A DNA stretch of 64,000 nt from an uncultured Collinsella sp. (lineage in GTDB: Bacteria; Actinomycetota; Coriobacteriia; Coriobacteriales; Coriobacteriaceae): contig CABRHX010000008.1 of NCBI GenBank assembly GCA_902470805.1, forward strand, positions 26,158-90,157, in the 5' to 3' direction. This document shows positions 16,177 to 25,358 of this stretch, piece after piece. Every line of letters begins with the position of its first letter. The first letter of the stretch is position 1. The position numbers were made by a program, and so were the translations under genes. The notes under the pieces were generated by a model that was not told where the DNA came from, searched no databases, and was given only the letters and a program-made list of their open reading frames with translations.

Positions 16177-17211
16177 CTAGCAAATCCTCGGCAGCTGCTC
16201 TCCCACGAGCATGTCGAGGATGCGGGTCGAGCCCCAGCCAGTGCGCACGCGCACGGCGGGATGGGCGCTCTCGGCAAGTGGCAGCACGCGACCGATAATC
16301 GCGGCGTTCTCTCCGTAGCGGGCGGCACGCATGGCGGCTAGGGCCGCATCGGCCTGCTCGGCCGGCACCACGGCGACCATCTTGCCCTCATTTGCCACCT
16401 GCAGCACGTCATAGCCGAGCATCTCGCAAGCCGCCTGCACATCGGGACGCACGGGCACAGCATTCTCGTCGATCTCCATGGCAACGACGCTGGCCTGGGC
16501 AAACTCGTTGAGTGTGGACGCCAAGCCACCGCGCGTGGGGTCGCGAAAGCAGCGCGTGTCGGGTGCTGCGGCAAGCACATCGGCAATCAGGTGGTTGAGC
16601 GGCGCGGCGTCGCTTTCGATCGTGCTCGAAAACGCCAGGCCCTCGCGTTGGCTCATGATGGCGATACCGTGGTCGCCCAGTGTGCCCGACACCAGAATGA
16701 CGTCGCCGGGGCGGCAGTTTGCGCCACTGAGCGCCACGCCCGCGGGTACCTCGCCCACGCCGGCGGTATTGATGTAGACGCCGTCGGCACCGCCACGCTC
16801 GACCACCTTGGTGTCGCCGGTGATTATGGACACGCCCGCCTCGCGCGCCGTCTCGGCCATGGTCTGCACGATCTGACGCAGCTTGTCCATGGGATAGCCC
16901 TCTTCGAGGATGAAGCCGCACGACAGGTAGCGCACATTGGCACCCGAGGTCGCGACATCGTTGACGGTTCCGCACACGGCGAGTCGGCCGATATTGCCGC
17001 CGGGGAAGAACTGCGGCGTCACCACAAAGCTGTCGGTCGACATGGCGATGCGCCCGCTCGCGGGCAGTGCGGCGACGCCGGCATCGTTGCCCTCGAGCAG
17101 CTCGGGCGACCCAAAGGCATCCAAAAAGACCTCGTCGATGATGCGTTTCATCATCTGGCCGCCGGAGCCGTGACCCAGCAGGACGGTGCTGTCGGTAACG
17201 CTATGGGACAT
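16177..17211 (-). CDS. hypE: Hydrogenase maturation protein HypE
   Basis: The 344-residue protein dehydrates the carbamoyl group on its own C-terminal cysteine to a thiocyanate, the source of the CN ligands of the NiFe hydrogenase active site. The C-terminal PRIC, ending in the acceptor cysteine, is intact. The AIR-synthase-like ATP-binding region is clear (LLGHGSGGQMMKRI, ITGDTKVVERGG, DPTRGGLASTLNE). It is the last gene of the minus-strand hypF-hypC-hypD-hypE set, 48 bases after hypD. Confidence 0.96.
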   Translation of the reverse strand: MSHSVTDSTVLLGHGSGGQMMKRIIDEVFLDAFGSPELLEGNDAGVAALPASGRIAMSTDSFVVTPQFFPGGNIGRLAVCGTVNDVATSGANVRYLSCGFILEEGYPMDKLRQIVQTMAETAREAGVSIITGDTKVVERGGADGVYINTAGVGEVPAGVALSGANCRPGDVILVSGTLGDHGIAIMSQREGLAFSSTIESDAAPLNHLIADVLAAAPDTRCFRDPTRGGLASTLNEFAQASVVAMEIDENAVPVRPDVQAACEMLGYDVLQVANEGKMVAVVPAEQADAALAAMRAARYGENAAIIGRVLPLAESAHPAVRVRTGWGSTRILDMLVGEQLPRIC

Positions 17212-17259
17212 ATCGAAAACTCCAATCGTGGGTGGTGCCGGTGTGCGGGTGCGTCCGGG

Positions 17260-18372
17260 CTAGGCGCGGTATCGGTAGTACGCCGCGCAGCTGCCCTCGG
17301 AGCTCACCATGCAGGGGCCGACGGGATGCTCGGGCGTACAAGCGTGGCCGAACAGGGGGCAGTCGCTCGGCGTAATGGCCCCGCGCAGCACGTCGCCGCA
17401 GCGGCACCCGCGCGGCTCGACTGTCGCCTCAACGGGCACATCAAAGCGAGCACGGGCATCAAAGCGCGAGAACTCGGGGCGGATGGAAAGGCCCGAGTTG
17501 GCAATCGACCCCAATCCGCGCCATGTGGTATCGCACGGCTCAAATACCTGCTCGACCAGCTGGCGCGCCACGGGATTGCCGTCGGCATTGACGCCGCGAC
17601 GGTAGGCGTTGTCAATCGCCGGCCTGTCCTCGACAACCATCTGGACCAGCATGCAGATACCCTGCAAGATGTCGACCGGCTCAAATCCCGTGACCACGCC
17701 TGGAGTCTTAAACTCGTCGACCAAAAAGCCAAAGGGGGCCAAGCCCGTGATGGTGGCGACGTGGCCCGGCAGGATAAAGCCGTCGATGGCGGTCTCGGGG
17801 TCGTTGGCGATGGCGCGCAACGCCGGCGGCGTGGTCTTGTGGGCGCAATAGACCGAGAAATTCAAAAGCCCGCGCGCTTCGGCCTCCAAGATGGCGGCGG
17901 CGATGGTGGGCGTTGTGGTCTCAAAGCCCACGCCCATAAAAATAACCGGGCGATCGGGGTTTTGCTCGGCAATGTCGAGTGCATCGAGCGGGGAGTACAC
18001 AATGCGAATATCGCGCCCTGCCGCCTTTTGTGCAGCGAGCGAGGTGGACGATCCGGGCACGCGCATCATGTCGCCAAAGGTGGTGATGATGGCGCCGTCT
18101 ATGTTGGCGAGCGCGATTGCGTGGTCGATGTCGCGGTTGGCGGTGACGCAGACGGGGCAGCCCGGTCCGCTCAGCAGCTTGAGCCCGGCCGGCATAATGG
18201 AGCGAAAGCCATAGCGGCCGATGCTCACGGTGTGCGTGCCGCAGACTTCCATAAGGTTGATGGCGCGGTCGCCGACAAGCTCATGAATGCGCTCGATGAG
18301 CTCGCGAGCCAGCTTGGAATCGCGAAATGCCGAAAAGTCGATACCGGAGCGCGCCGGCTGTCCGGCCGCCAC
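17260..18372 (-). CDS. hypD: Hydrogenase maturation protein HypD
   Basis: The 370-residue iron-sulfur scaffold protein assembles the Fe(CN)2CO unit together with HypC. Conserved motifs are present: MEVCGTHT, GPGCPVCV and, near the C-terminus, the cysteines that bind the 4Fe-4S cluster (CRCGDVLRG, CPLFGHAC, EGSCAAYYRY). Translation starts with GTG at 18372. Its first base is the last base of the hypC stop, so the two genes are tightly coupled. Confidence 0.96.
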   Translation of the reverse strand: MAAGQPARSGIDFSAFRDSKLARELIERIHELVGDRAINLMEVCGTHTVSIGRYGFRSIMPAGLKLLSGPGCPVCVTANRDIDHAIALANIDGAIITTFGDMMRVPGSSTSLAAQKAAGRDIRIVYSPLDALDIAEQNPDRPVIFMGVGFETTTPTIAAAILEAEARGLLNFSVYCAHKTTPPALRAIANDPETAIDGFILPGHVATITGLAPFGFLVDEFKTPGVVTGFEPVDILQGICMLVQMVVEDRPAIDNAYRRGVNADGNPVARQLVEQVFEPCDTTWRGLGSIANSGLSIRPEFSRFDARARFDVPVEATVEPRGCRCGDVLRGAITPSDCPLFGHACTPEHPVGPCMVSSEGSCAAYYRYRA

Positions 18373-18632
18373 TAGTATGCCTCGGCCGGGTTGCTGGCCA
18401 GTTGGTCTTCTTCGGCCAGTTCGGTCATGGCATTAACGAGCTCGAGCGTTTCTTGCGCTTCCTGCTCGTCGACGATCTGGATGCCAAAGCCGGCGTGTAC
18501 GAGAATATAGTCGCCTACCTGCGCCGTCGGCACGAGTCTGAGCGACACGGGGCGCTCGATGCCCATCATGTCGACGGTGGCCTTGAGGTCGTCGTCGCGT
18601 TTGACTACTTTGCCGGGAACGGCAAGGCACAT
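18372..18632 (-). CDS. hypC: Hydrogenase maturation chaperone HypC
   Basis: The 86-residue HypC/HupF-family chaperone begins MCLAVPGKV. The cysteine at position 2 binds the iron centre and the large hydrogenase subunit precursor. It partners HypD, whose gene overlaps this stop by one base. The upstream gap to hypF is 134 bases and may hold its own promoter. Size and sequence fit the family fully. Confidence 0.96.
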   Translation of the reverse strand: MCLAVPGKVVKRDDDLKATVDMMGIERPVSLRLVPTAQVGDYILVHAGFGIQIVDEQEAQETLELVNAMTELAEEDQLASNPAEAY

Positions 18633-18766
18633 ATTGTTCCCCTTTTATACGCTTTGCGCTGGATGGGCGCTTAATAATCCATCAGTTGATGGTAGCGCTC
18701 GCGGGGTTCGCGGGCAAACGCGTTACGCCTGTGAGACGGCTGGGCGCGGCGGCGTGCGAGGGCGAG

Positions 18767-21238
18767 CTACTGTGATGCAATCTGCGCGAGGCGAGCGCGT
18801 GCGACTGCCGCCTGACCGTAGGCGATGCAGCCGTCATTGACGGGTACGGTGTGGGGGACAAGGACAGTAGGGCCTGCGCTTTTGAGCTCGCGGGTGAGGA
18901 GCTGAAGCAGAAGTCGGTTCATGAACACGCCGCCCGAGAGCGCGACGGTGTCGATGCCCTCGTGCACGCAGATATCGCTGGCGATACGCGCCGAGGAGCG
19001 CGCGACGGCGACATGGAAGTCGAGTGCGAGCCTGTCGGCGGGCGCTCCGGCTTCAATTCCTCCCAAAAGTGCCTCAAAGAGTGCTTTCTGGTCCAGAACA
19101 TAGGGGCCGTCCGGCCACGATGGGCCAGATGCGAAATAGCCGGCGTTGTCGTCGGGAAAATGGGCGATTTCGTTGTCGAGCGCGCGCCAGGCGGCGGCCT
19201 CAAGCTCGATGGCGGGTTCGCCCTCGTAGGTTGCCTTGTCGCAGATGCCCAGAATCGCTGCCGCGGCATCAAAGAGACGCCCCATGCTGCTGGTACGCGG
19301 GCTGTTGATGCCGCGCTCGATCATGGTGGTTGTCACGCTGCGCGTTTGCTCGTCGAGGGTGCCCAATAGCCCCGCGGCACCCGGGTGCTCGAGCAGGCCG
19401 AGCTCGCTCAGCAGGGCAAAGGCGTTGCGTCGGGCGTCGCGCACGGATGCGGCACCGCCTGGCAGCGCCCAGGTGCGCAGGTGCGCGGCGCGTTCAAAAT
19501 CGGCAAGGCCGGCAACAAGAAACTCGCCGCCCCAAATGGTCCCATCGGTGCCGGCGCCGGTGCCGTCAAAGGCGATACCAAGGACGCGCGCGTCGGTTGT
19601 AAGCTGGCCCGCGGCGATGGCCTCGGCCATCACGCTCGCGATGTGCGCATGATGATGTTGAACCTCAACAGACGGCATACCCTGTTTCTGCGCCTGTTCG
19701 CGCGCCCACTGGCTCGACAGATAGCTGGGATGCATGTCGCATGCCAAGGCGGTGGGCGCCAGGTCAAAGAGGTTTTCCAAGCGCGTGCGCGCGGCGTTCC
19801 AGGCATCGAAGGTCCCGCCGTTTTCAACATCGCCGATATGCTGCGACACAAAACAGGTTGCCTCGCCGTTCGTCCCTTCACGCGTGAGCGCAATCGTGGC
19901 CTTTTGTTGTGGCCCGCAGGCGAGCATGCAGGACGGAGCGCCGTCGAGCGCCGGCAACGGCAGCGGCTGGGGTGCATATCCGCGGGCACGGCGCACGGGC
20001 ATAACGGCGCCGTCGACCACGCGCACTACAGAGTCGTCGTAGCGCGACAGAATCGCGCGGTCGTTACCGAGCAGCGCATCGGCGATGCCGGCGGCAACAA
20101 GGTGCTCCCATGCAAGATCGTCATCGGTCTCGATGGGCTCTTCGCTCAGGTTGCCGCTGGTCATGACGAGCGCGTGCATACCGTGCGACGCGGCAGCTGC
20201 AAGCAGAAGATGCTGAAGCGGGGTGTAGGGGAGCATAACGCCAAGCTCGGGCAGGTCGCGCGCGACGGACGGTGCGAGTACGAGGGCGTCGGGAGAATCG
20301 CCGTCGTTCCCGCAAACAGCCCGCCGGCGCAGCAGCACGATGGGGCGGATACTGCCAGCGAGCAGATCGCGTTCAGCATCGTCGATATGACACAGGCGCC
20401 CGGCATCGGCAAGACTGCGCACCATGACGGCAAGTGGTTTGTTACTGCGGCGTTTGCGATGGCGCAGCTCGGCCACCGCCTGCTCGTTGGAGGCGTCGCA
20501 TGCCAAGTGAAATCCGCCCAGTCCCTTGATAGCGACGATACCGCCGTTGGCCAGTAGCTCAACACAGCGGTCGATAATGGCGTCGCTGGTCTCGCGTGTG
20601 GTGCCGACGGCCGGTATCGCGGACGAATTCCCGTACGCATCGCCGTTCACAGCCTCGCGCCACGTAATATGCGGCCCGCAATCAAAGCAGGCATCGGGCT
20701 GTGCGTGAAAGCGGCGGTCGAGTGGATCGGCATACTCTGCGGCGCAGGCGGGGCACATGGGGAAACGGTCCATCGATGTGGCCGCTCGGTCATAAGGCAG
20801 CGATCGGATGATGGTAAAGCGTGGGCCGCAGTTAGTGCAGTTGATAAAGGGGTAGTGATAGCGTCGGTCGGCGGGATCGAACAACTCGCGCAGGCAATCG
20901 TCACAGGTGGCGATATCGGGCGAAACGAGCGTCGTGTGCGCGGTCTGGTCCTGCGACGCCACAATGCGAAAGCCCTGATCGTTAGCGGCATCCCAGTTGC
21001 CGGGTGCTAGGTCTACAACCTCGACATGCTCCACGCGAGACGCCGCAGGCGCATGCTCGGAAAGTGCGTCAACAAATTCGTCGAGCGACTCGCTTAGGGC
21101 GTGCGCCTCGATATGCACGCCGTCGCTCGCGTTGAGCACCCAGCCGCAAATGCCGTGCGCCATGGCCTCGCGATACACAAACGGCCGCATGCCGACGCCC
21201 TGCACAATGCCCGTTACATGGATATGCGCATGTCGCAT
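18767..21238 (-). CDS. hypF: Carbamoyltransferase HypF
   Basis: The 823-residue protein transfers the carbamoyl group from carbamoyl phosphate to HypE. The domains appear in order. First is an acylphosphatase domain (VTGIVQGVGMRPFVYREA). Two zinc-finger pairs follow (CDDCLREL, CTNCGPRF, CPACAAEY, CFDCGPH), then a YrdC-like domain (GGIVAIKGLGGFHLACDA, KRRSNKPLAVMV). The last is a Kae1-like domain with the metal site HHHAHIASVMAE, GIAFDGTGAGTDGTIWGGEF and LSGGVFMNRLL. The start at 21238 has AAGGAGGG before it; the frame extends upstream to 21301 and would overlap the NikR gene. Confidence 0.95.
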   Translation of the reverse strand: MRHAHIHVTGIVQGVGMRPFVYREAMAHGICGWVLNASDGVHIEAHALSESLDEFVDALSEHAPAASRVEHVEVVDLAPGNWDAANDQGFRIVASQDQTAHTTLVSPDIATCDDCLRELFDPADRRYHYPFINCTNCGPRFTIIRSLPYDRAATSMDRFPMCPACAAEYADPLDRRFHAQPDACFDCGPHITWREAVNGDAYGNSSAIPAVGTTRETSDAIIDRCVELLANGGIVAIKGLGGFHLACDASNEQAVAELRHRKRRSNKPLAVMVRSLADAGRLCHIDDAERDLLAGSIRPIVLLRRRAVCGNDGDSPDALVLAPSVARDLPELGVMLPYTPLQHLLLAAAASHGMHALVMTSGNLSEEPIETDDDLAWEHLVAAGIADALLGNDRAILSRYDDSVVRVVDGAVMPVRRARGYAPQPLPLPALDGAPSCMLACGPQQKATIALTREGTNGEATCFVSQHIGDVENGGTFDAWNAARTRLENLFDLAPTALACDMHPSYLSSQWAREQAQKQGMPSVEVQHHHAHIASVMAEAIAAGQLTTDARVLGIAFDGTGAGTDGTIWGGEFLVAGLADFERAAHLRTWALPGGAASVRDARRNAFALLSELGLLEHPGAAGLLGTLDEQTRSVTTTMIERGINSPRTSSMGRLFDAAAAILGICDKATYEGEPAIELEAAAWRALDNEIAHFPDDNAGYFASGPSWPDGPYVLDQKALFEALLGGIEAGAPADRLALDFHVAVARSSARIASDICVHEGIDTVALSGGVFMNRLLLQLLTRELKSAGPTVLVPHTVPVNDGCIAYGQAAVARARLAQIASQ

Positions 21239-21267
21239 GCGACCCTCCTTCGTTGAAATGTGTGCTG

Positions 21268-21780
21268 TTACAGCCCCAGGCTCTGCTTGGTGGCGGCGCA
21301 CGTGAGCTCGCCGTGCTTAACGCCGCGCAGGCCCAGCAGACGGTCGGCTAGTTCGTAGACGCGCTCGCCGCGACCCTTGAGCGCCAGAATCTCCAAGCAG
21401 TTGTGGTGATCCAGATGCACGTGCATGGTCGATACGATCTCGTCGGTGTAGTCGTGCTGCACTTCGTCCAGACGGCGCGTCAGGTCGCCGGTATGGTGGT
21501 CGTAGATCATGGTGAGCGACCCGATAACATGCTCATCGGGCGTGCGCATCTGCTCCTTGGCGATCGAGGCGCGAATCAGGTCGCGCACGGCCTCGGAGCG
21601 GTTGGCCACGTCGCCGCGGCGCGCGATCTGTTCGTCAAAACGGCGCAGCAGGTCGTCCGGTGCGGTAACCGAAAAACGGACCAGCTCGGAGCCGGAACCA
21701 CTACAGTGGCAGCCCGCGTCACCGTCCGCCCCGTGCGGATGCTCGTGCTCGTACCCGCAGCCGTGCTCGTGTTCGGCCAC
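21268..21780 (-). CDS. nikR: NikR-type nickel-responsive regulator with His-rich N-terminal extension
   Basis: The 170-residue protein has a ribbon-helix-helix DNA-binding domain (VRFSVTAPDDLLRRFDEQIARRGDVANRSEAVRDLIR, about residues 34-70). A C-terminal ACT-like nickel-binding domain follows, with ligands in HVHLDHHNCLE as in Escherichia coli NikR. An extra 30 residues at the N-terminus are rich in His and Cys (HEHGCGYEHEHPHG, CHCSG). This metal-binding tail is not part of the typical protein. It lies between hypF and a small helical gene, so it likely ties nickel supply to hydrogenase maturation. No clear NikR palindrome was found nearby. Confidence 0.88.
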   Translation of the reverse strand: MAEHEHGCGYEHEHPHGADGDAGCHCSGSGSELVRFSVTAPDDLLRRFDEQIARRGDVANRSEAVRDLIRASIAKEQMRTPDEHVIGSLTMIYDHHTGDLTRRLDEVQHDYTDEIVSTMHVHLDHHNCLEILALKGRGERVYELADRLLGLRGVKHGELTCAATKQSLGL

Positions 21781-21781
21781 G

Positions 21782-22030
21782 TTACACCAGCTTCACGGAG
21801 CCGACGGAGTTGTGGTCGGCCTCGATGGCCTCTTCGTAGCCCTCGAGTGCGTCGTGGGCCTCGTGCAGCGCGGCCATGGCTGCCTCGAGCTTGGCGCCGA
21901 TGCGCTCCATGTCAAAATTCTCGGTCGCATGCAGCAGCTGATGGCTCCACTCGTGAGCGAGCTCGATGGTGTCGTCGACCTGCTTGACGCTCATGGCAAG
22001 CTGGCTCATGTTCATTCCAACATCATGCAT
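21782..22030 (-). CDS. Small histidine-containing helical protein
   Basis: The 82-residue protein appears fully helical, with heptad-like spacing (DDTIELAHEWSHQLLHATENF, LEAAMAALHEAHDALEGYEEA) and nine histidines. It is preceded by AAAGGAG, and its stop lies 1 base before the NikR start, so the two are co-translated. I do not recognise the family. Position next to nikR and hypF suggests a nickel or hydrogenase link, which is inference only. An in-frame ATG six codons later is an alternative start. Confidence 0.65.
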   Translation of the reverse strand: MHDVGMNMSQLAMSVKQVDDTIELAHEWSHQLLHATENFDMERIGAKLEAAMAALHEAHDALEGYEEAIEADHNSVGSVKLV

Positions 22031-22097
22031 GGAAAATCTCCTTTTGTATGGGGCAGTTCAGTGGTTCAGATTTTACTACGCCCACTCTGTGCGCAGC

Positions 22098-22140
22098 TGC
22101 ATAAGAAAACGGGTGCGAGTCTGTGCGACTCGCACCCGTT
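22098..22140 (-). terminator. Rho-independent terminator downstream of trxA
   Basis: GGGTGCGAGTC pairs with GACTCGCACCC around TGTGC. Read on the minus strand, the stem is followed by GTTTTCTTATG. It ends the thioredoxin transcript before the small-protein/nikR operon. A smaller hairpin (GAGCGGT with ACCGCTC) lies at 22206-22224. Confidence 0.75.
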
Positions 22141-22251
22141 CACTGGGGGCTGTTTGTAACTACCATACTATCCGTGGTCGCACGCGCCGCACCCGGCAGT
22201 CCGGCGAGCGGTGCAAAACCGCTCATGGACGGCGGGTAAGTAACAAGCGTA

Positions 22252-22572
22252 TTACAGATGCTTCTCCAGCAGCGCCTGCAGCCTCGCCTTGGGCAGAGCG
22301 CCAACCGAGCGGTCAATCTCCTCGCCGTTCTTAAACACAATCAGCGTGGGGATGCTCATGACGCCATACTTCATGGCCAGGTCCTGGTTGTCGTCGACGT
22401 TGCATTTGGCAACGGCAAGCTTGCCCGCCAGCTCATCGGCAACCTCGTCAACGATGGGCGAGAGGGATCGACAGGGCCCGCACCACGGTGCCCAAAAATC
22501 GACCAGCACGGGTAGACTGTCGTTAACGATGGAATCGAAATTCTCGGGGGTAATCTGCTTAATGTCAGCCAT
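22252..22572 (-). CDS. trxA: Thioredoxin
   Basis: The 106-residue protein has the classic redox motif WCGPC (C31, C34), the conserved DFWAPW lead-in and the cis-proline loop (MSIPTLIVF). It reduces disulfides in cytosolic proteins using thioredoxin reductase. GGAGGTCACC precedes the ATG at 22572. The frame also has an upstream ATG at 22584, but the Shine-Dalgarno falls inside that version. Confidence 0.95.
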   Translation of the reverse strand: MADIKQITPENFDSIVNDSLPVLVDFWAPWCGPCRSLSPIVDEVADELAGKLAVAKCNVDDNQDLAMKYGVMSIPTLIVFKNGEEIDRSVGALPKARLQALLEKHL

Positions 22573-22708
22573 GGTGACCTCCATAATGTGACGCGGCTCA
22601 GCCGCGTAAAACTCAGTACGACCGTGCTTATACCCAGCCGCCCGCAAAGCAACCACTCGCGGGCAGCTCTTTTATATAATGGTGGGCACGCAAACGATTG
22701 GAGAGCGC

Positions 22709-23284
22709 ATGTCCACGTCACAAAGCCAGAAAAAAGAAGCCATCGCCCAGGCGGCCGAGCAGGAGCTCACATCGCTTGCGGTCCGTGGCGTGCGTATCGC
22801 GGGCAACGCGTGCTCGCCGATCGTTCTGGTCAAAGGCGATTTGGACGAGGCCGAGCGTTCGGGTGGCGAGCTTGCCGCCGGCCCGGATGGCGCGGCGTTG
22901 CGCAAGGCGCTTGGGGCCATCGGTTACGCGCCCGAGGATTTTTGCGTGCTGGCAAGCGTCGCCGGCGTGGGCGACGGAGCGGTCGCGGTGGGCGAGACTC
23001 TGCCGTGCGAGCTGTTCCGCGAGGCGCTTGAGGCCTTGGACCCCGAGGCGGTGCTACTGCTCGACAACAACGCGGCTGACGCCATGCGCGAGACCTACGC
23101 CGACATGCTCGTGGCGATCGATGACTTCGACACTGCCATGCTCAAGCCCGGCCTGGTCGCCCATGTGCAGGGCCGCCGCGTGCTCGCGCTCGACGGCTTT
23201 GAGGCGGCACTCACCGACAAGACCGCTAAGCAACGCATGTGGGCCTACATCAAGCAGCTGACCCCGGCGGCCGCTCCGCTGTAG
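22709..23284 (+). CDS. Hypothetical protein, possible degenerate uracil-DNA-glycosylase fold
   Basis: This is a 191-residue protein of unknown function. The order of elements resembles the UDG superfamily. PIVLVKGDLDEAERSGGEL sits where the catalytic GEAPG loop is expected. It is followed by AALRKALGAIGYAPEDFCVLASV, then a strand in LDPEAVLLLDNNAADAM, and finally LALDGFEAALTDKTAKQRMWAYIKQL, where active enzymes carry HPS and then W. Both catalytic motifs are missing, so if the fold is right the protein is not a glycosylase. The start is the ATG at 22709. It stands alone between trxA and the kinase gene, which both point the other way. Confidence 0.6.
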   Translation: MSTSQSQKKEAIAQAAEQELTSLAVRGVRIAGNACSPIVLVKGDLDEAERSGGELAAGPDGAALRKALGAIGYAPEDFCVLASVAGVGDGAVAVGETLPCELFREALEALDPEAVLLLDNNAADAMRETYADMLVAIDDFDTAMLKPGLVAHVQGRRVLALDGFEAALTDKTAKQRMWAYIKQLTPAAAPL

Positions 23285-23358
23285 CGAGCCCGCGTCGACA
23301 AACGACCCCGAGCGGGCGAGTCGCACCCGCGGAACGCAAATCCGTCGCGCCCGCGCCC

Positions 23359-24636
23359 TTACATCACAGCGCGCAGCTCAAACCGATCGCCGTTAATGCG
23401 GAACTGACAGTTGCCGTTCATGCGCTCCACGGCAAGTTTGATGCTCTTGGTGCCAAAACCGTGGCCCGCATGCCGGGTCACGGGCATGCCGTCGACCATG
23501 CGCGGCGCGCGGTCAAACGTGTTGGAAACTAACAGCAGCAGCTGGCCGTCCTCTAATCGCAGGTCAAAGTCGACGAATCGCTTTCCTTGGGGCGCGGCGC
23601 TTGCAGCGGCGATAGCGTTTTCCAAGGCATTTGAGAGCACGCTAAACAGGTCGGCGTCACCTACGTGGATGGTTTCGGGTACGGCGGCGCGCAGGTTGGC
23701 GGTAATGCCGTTTCTATTGATATCCGAGTTAAATGACGAAAGCGCGATGTTTACGGTCTCGTTGGCGCAGAAGCGGCGTACGGCGGTGCGGTCGCCGGCT
23801 TCGCAGAGTTCGTCGATGCGATCGAGCGCCTCGTCGGTGTGGCCCTCCTCAATTAAAGCGGCCAGGCCGCGTAGGAAGTGGCGCATGTCGTGGCGAAGAA
23901 TCGACAGCTCGCGCCCAGATTGACGCCAAGCCTCGAGCTCTTTGATGGCGGCGCTGTCGCGGGTTTCGAGCATCCAGCGCTCTCGCTCGGCGGTTTCCTT
24001 TTCTTCGTATTCGCGCAGGTAAACGGCAAGAAACATAAGATAGAAGGCACAGAGCGCAAATGCCAAAAACTCAACCGTTACCACCGAGCCCGAGTGGAAC
24101 AGCGTGGTGTAGACGTTGGTGGCATAGTCAAAGACGTAATAGACGAGCGGCAGGATTAAAAGGATGCCCAGTTCGGTGGTGCTTTTAATCGCCAAGCGCG
24201 GACCGATGTCGCCGGCCCAATGCAACAGGACGGCAAAGACGGCGAGTGTGGTCGCGATGCGCGCCAGATAGTAGGCGATCTGAGAATCGGTTGCGGCAAA
24301 TGCGGCGATGCCCATCCAATTGCTGAACTGGCAGCTCAGATAGGCACTCGTAATGCCGAGCACGGCAAGCAGCGGGCTCAGGCGGTAGCGCGCACACAAA
24401 TAGATGACGAGCGGCAGATGCACGACGAGCGGATATACCTGGCGGGCGAAAAGCTCGCCGCCGACGGCATTGGCGAGGCCAAATGCGCAGCCGGTTACGG
24501 CACCGACCAGCACCAGTTCAAGCGCATGACGCCGGTTGATCTCGATACCGCACAGCGCCGCCGAGGCAAAGACGCCAAAGAGCAGCGTCGTGGCGTGGTG
24601 GATTGCCCAAAGGACCATTTCGACCGAGGAGACCAT
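23359..24636 (-). CDS. GHKL-type sensor histidine kinase (AgrC-like)
   Basis: The 425-residue protein has six or so hydrophobic segments in residues 1-195. A coiled linker follows, then a phosphoacceptor region with SILRHDMRHFLRGLAAL. The GHKL ATPase domain has an N-box (LENAIAAASA) and a G-box (HAGHGFGTKSIKLAVERMNG). This is the AgrC/ComD-type layout, which usually senses peptides. Its start overlaps the stop of the LytTR regulator gene by 1 base. No pheromone-precursor gene (AgrD/AgrB type) is seen next to it. Confidence 0.9.
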   Translation of the reverse strand: MVSSVEMVLWAIHHATTLLFGVFASAALCGIEINRRHALELVLVGAVTGCAFGLANAVGGELFARQVYPLVVHLPLVIYLCARYRLSPLLAVLGITSAYLSCQFSNWMGIAAFAATDSQIAYYLARIATTLAVFAVLLHWAGDIGPRLAIKSTTELGILLILPLVYYVFDYATNVYTTLFHSGSVVTVEFLAFALCAFYLMFLAVYLREYEEKETAERERWMLETRDSAAIKELEAWRQSGRELSILRHDMRHFLRGLAALIEEGHTDEALDRIDELCEAGDRTAVRRFCANETVNIALSSFNSDINRNGITANLRAAVPETIHVGDADLFSVLSNALENAIAAASAAPQGKRFVDFDLRLEDGQLLLLVSNTFDRAPRMVDGMPVTRHAGHGFGTKSIKLAVERMNGNCQFRINGDRFELRAVM

Positions 24637-25358
24637 CAGTGTCTCCCACCCTCAAAGCGAACCGCAAAGTAGGCGTCTTGGAATCCCTGCTTGCAGCTGC
24701 GCGAAAGCGGGATGCACGCACCCGAGCGCATGACGATGTCCGTGCGGTCAAAGTGATCGATATTGCGCAGGTTGACCTGGTAGCTGCGGTGGCATTTAAA
24801 GAAGACTGCGTTTTGCTCCAAGCGGTCCTCGACGCTGCGGAACGACTCGAGTGCTTCGATATCGCGTCCGTCGCGCAGGTGGAAGACCACGTGCTTGTTG
24901 CGCGCCTCGGCATATTCGATGTCGGACAGGCGCAGGGCGTGGTAGCCAAAGGACGTTTTGATCACGAGCTCGTCGGTTGCCGCCGGGCGCATGCTCGAAA
25001 GCTCGTCGAGCAACTGCGCCAGGCGTTCGTAAGTCACGGGCTTGAGCAGATAGTCGAAGGCACGGACCTCGTAGGACTCCAGTGCGAACTCGGGCGACGA
25101 GGTGAGGAACACCAGGCGCACGGCGGTATCGGCCTGGCGCAATTCGCGCGCGGTGTCCATGCCGTTGACGAGCGGCATGATCATGTCGAGCAGGATGATG
25201 TCGGCGCGCGATGCGGCATGGCGGGCCAGCAGGTCCTCGCCGCGCGTGACGAGCGCAACATCGACCGCCGTGTCCGTCTCGCTCGACCAACGGTCGATCA
25301 TCCGGTGCAGTCTATCTAGAAAAGCGACGTCGTCGTCGCAGGCAATAATCTTGAGCAT
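24636..25358 (-). CDS. LytTR-family response regulator (AgrA-like)
   Basis: The 240-residue protein has a receiver domain (acidic pair DDD at 8-10, phosphoacceptor in IILLDMIMP) and a LytTR DNA-binding domain (about residues 135-235: YHALRLSDIEYAEARNKHVVFHL, CHRSYQVNLRNIDHF). The start is placed at the ATG 25358 (MLKIIACDDD), where the receiver domain begins; the frame runs further upstream without support. It is co-transcribed with, and translationally coupled to, the kinase gene. It should activate genes outside this window or its own operon. Confidence 0.9.
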   Translation of the reverse strand: MLKIIACDDDVAFLDRLHRMIDRWSSETDTAVDVALVTRGEDLLARHAASRADIILLDMIMPLVNGMDTARELRQADTAVRLVFLTSSPEFALESYEVRAFDYLLKPVTYERLAQLLDELSSMRPAATDELVIKTSFGYHALRLSDIEYAEARNKHVVFHLRDGRDIEALESFRSVEDRLEQNAVFFKCHRSYQVNLRNIDHFDRTDIVMRSGACIPLSRSCKQGFQDAYFAVRFEGGRH

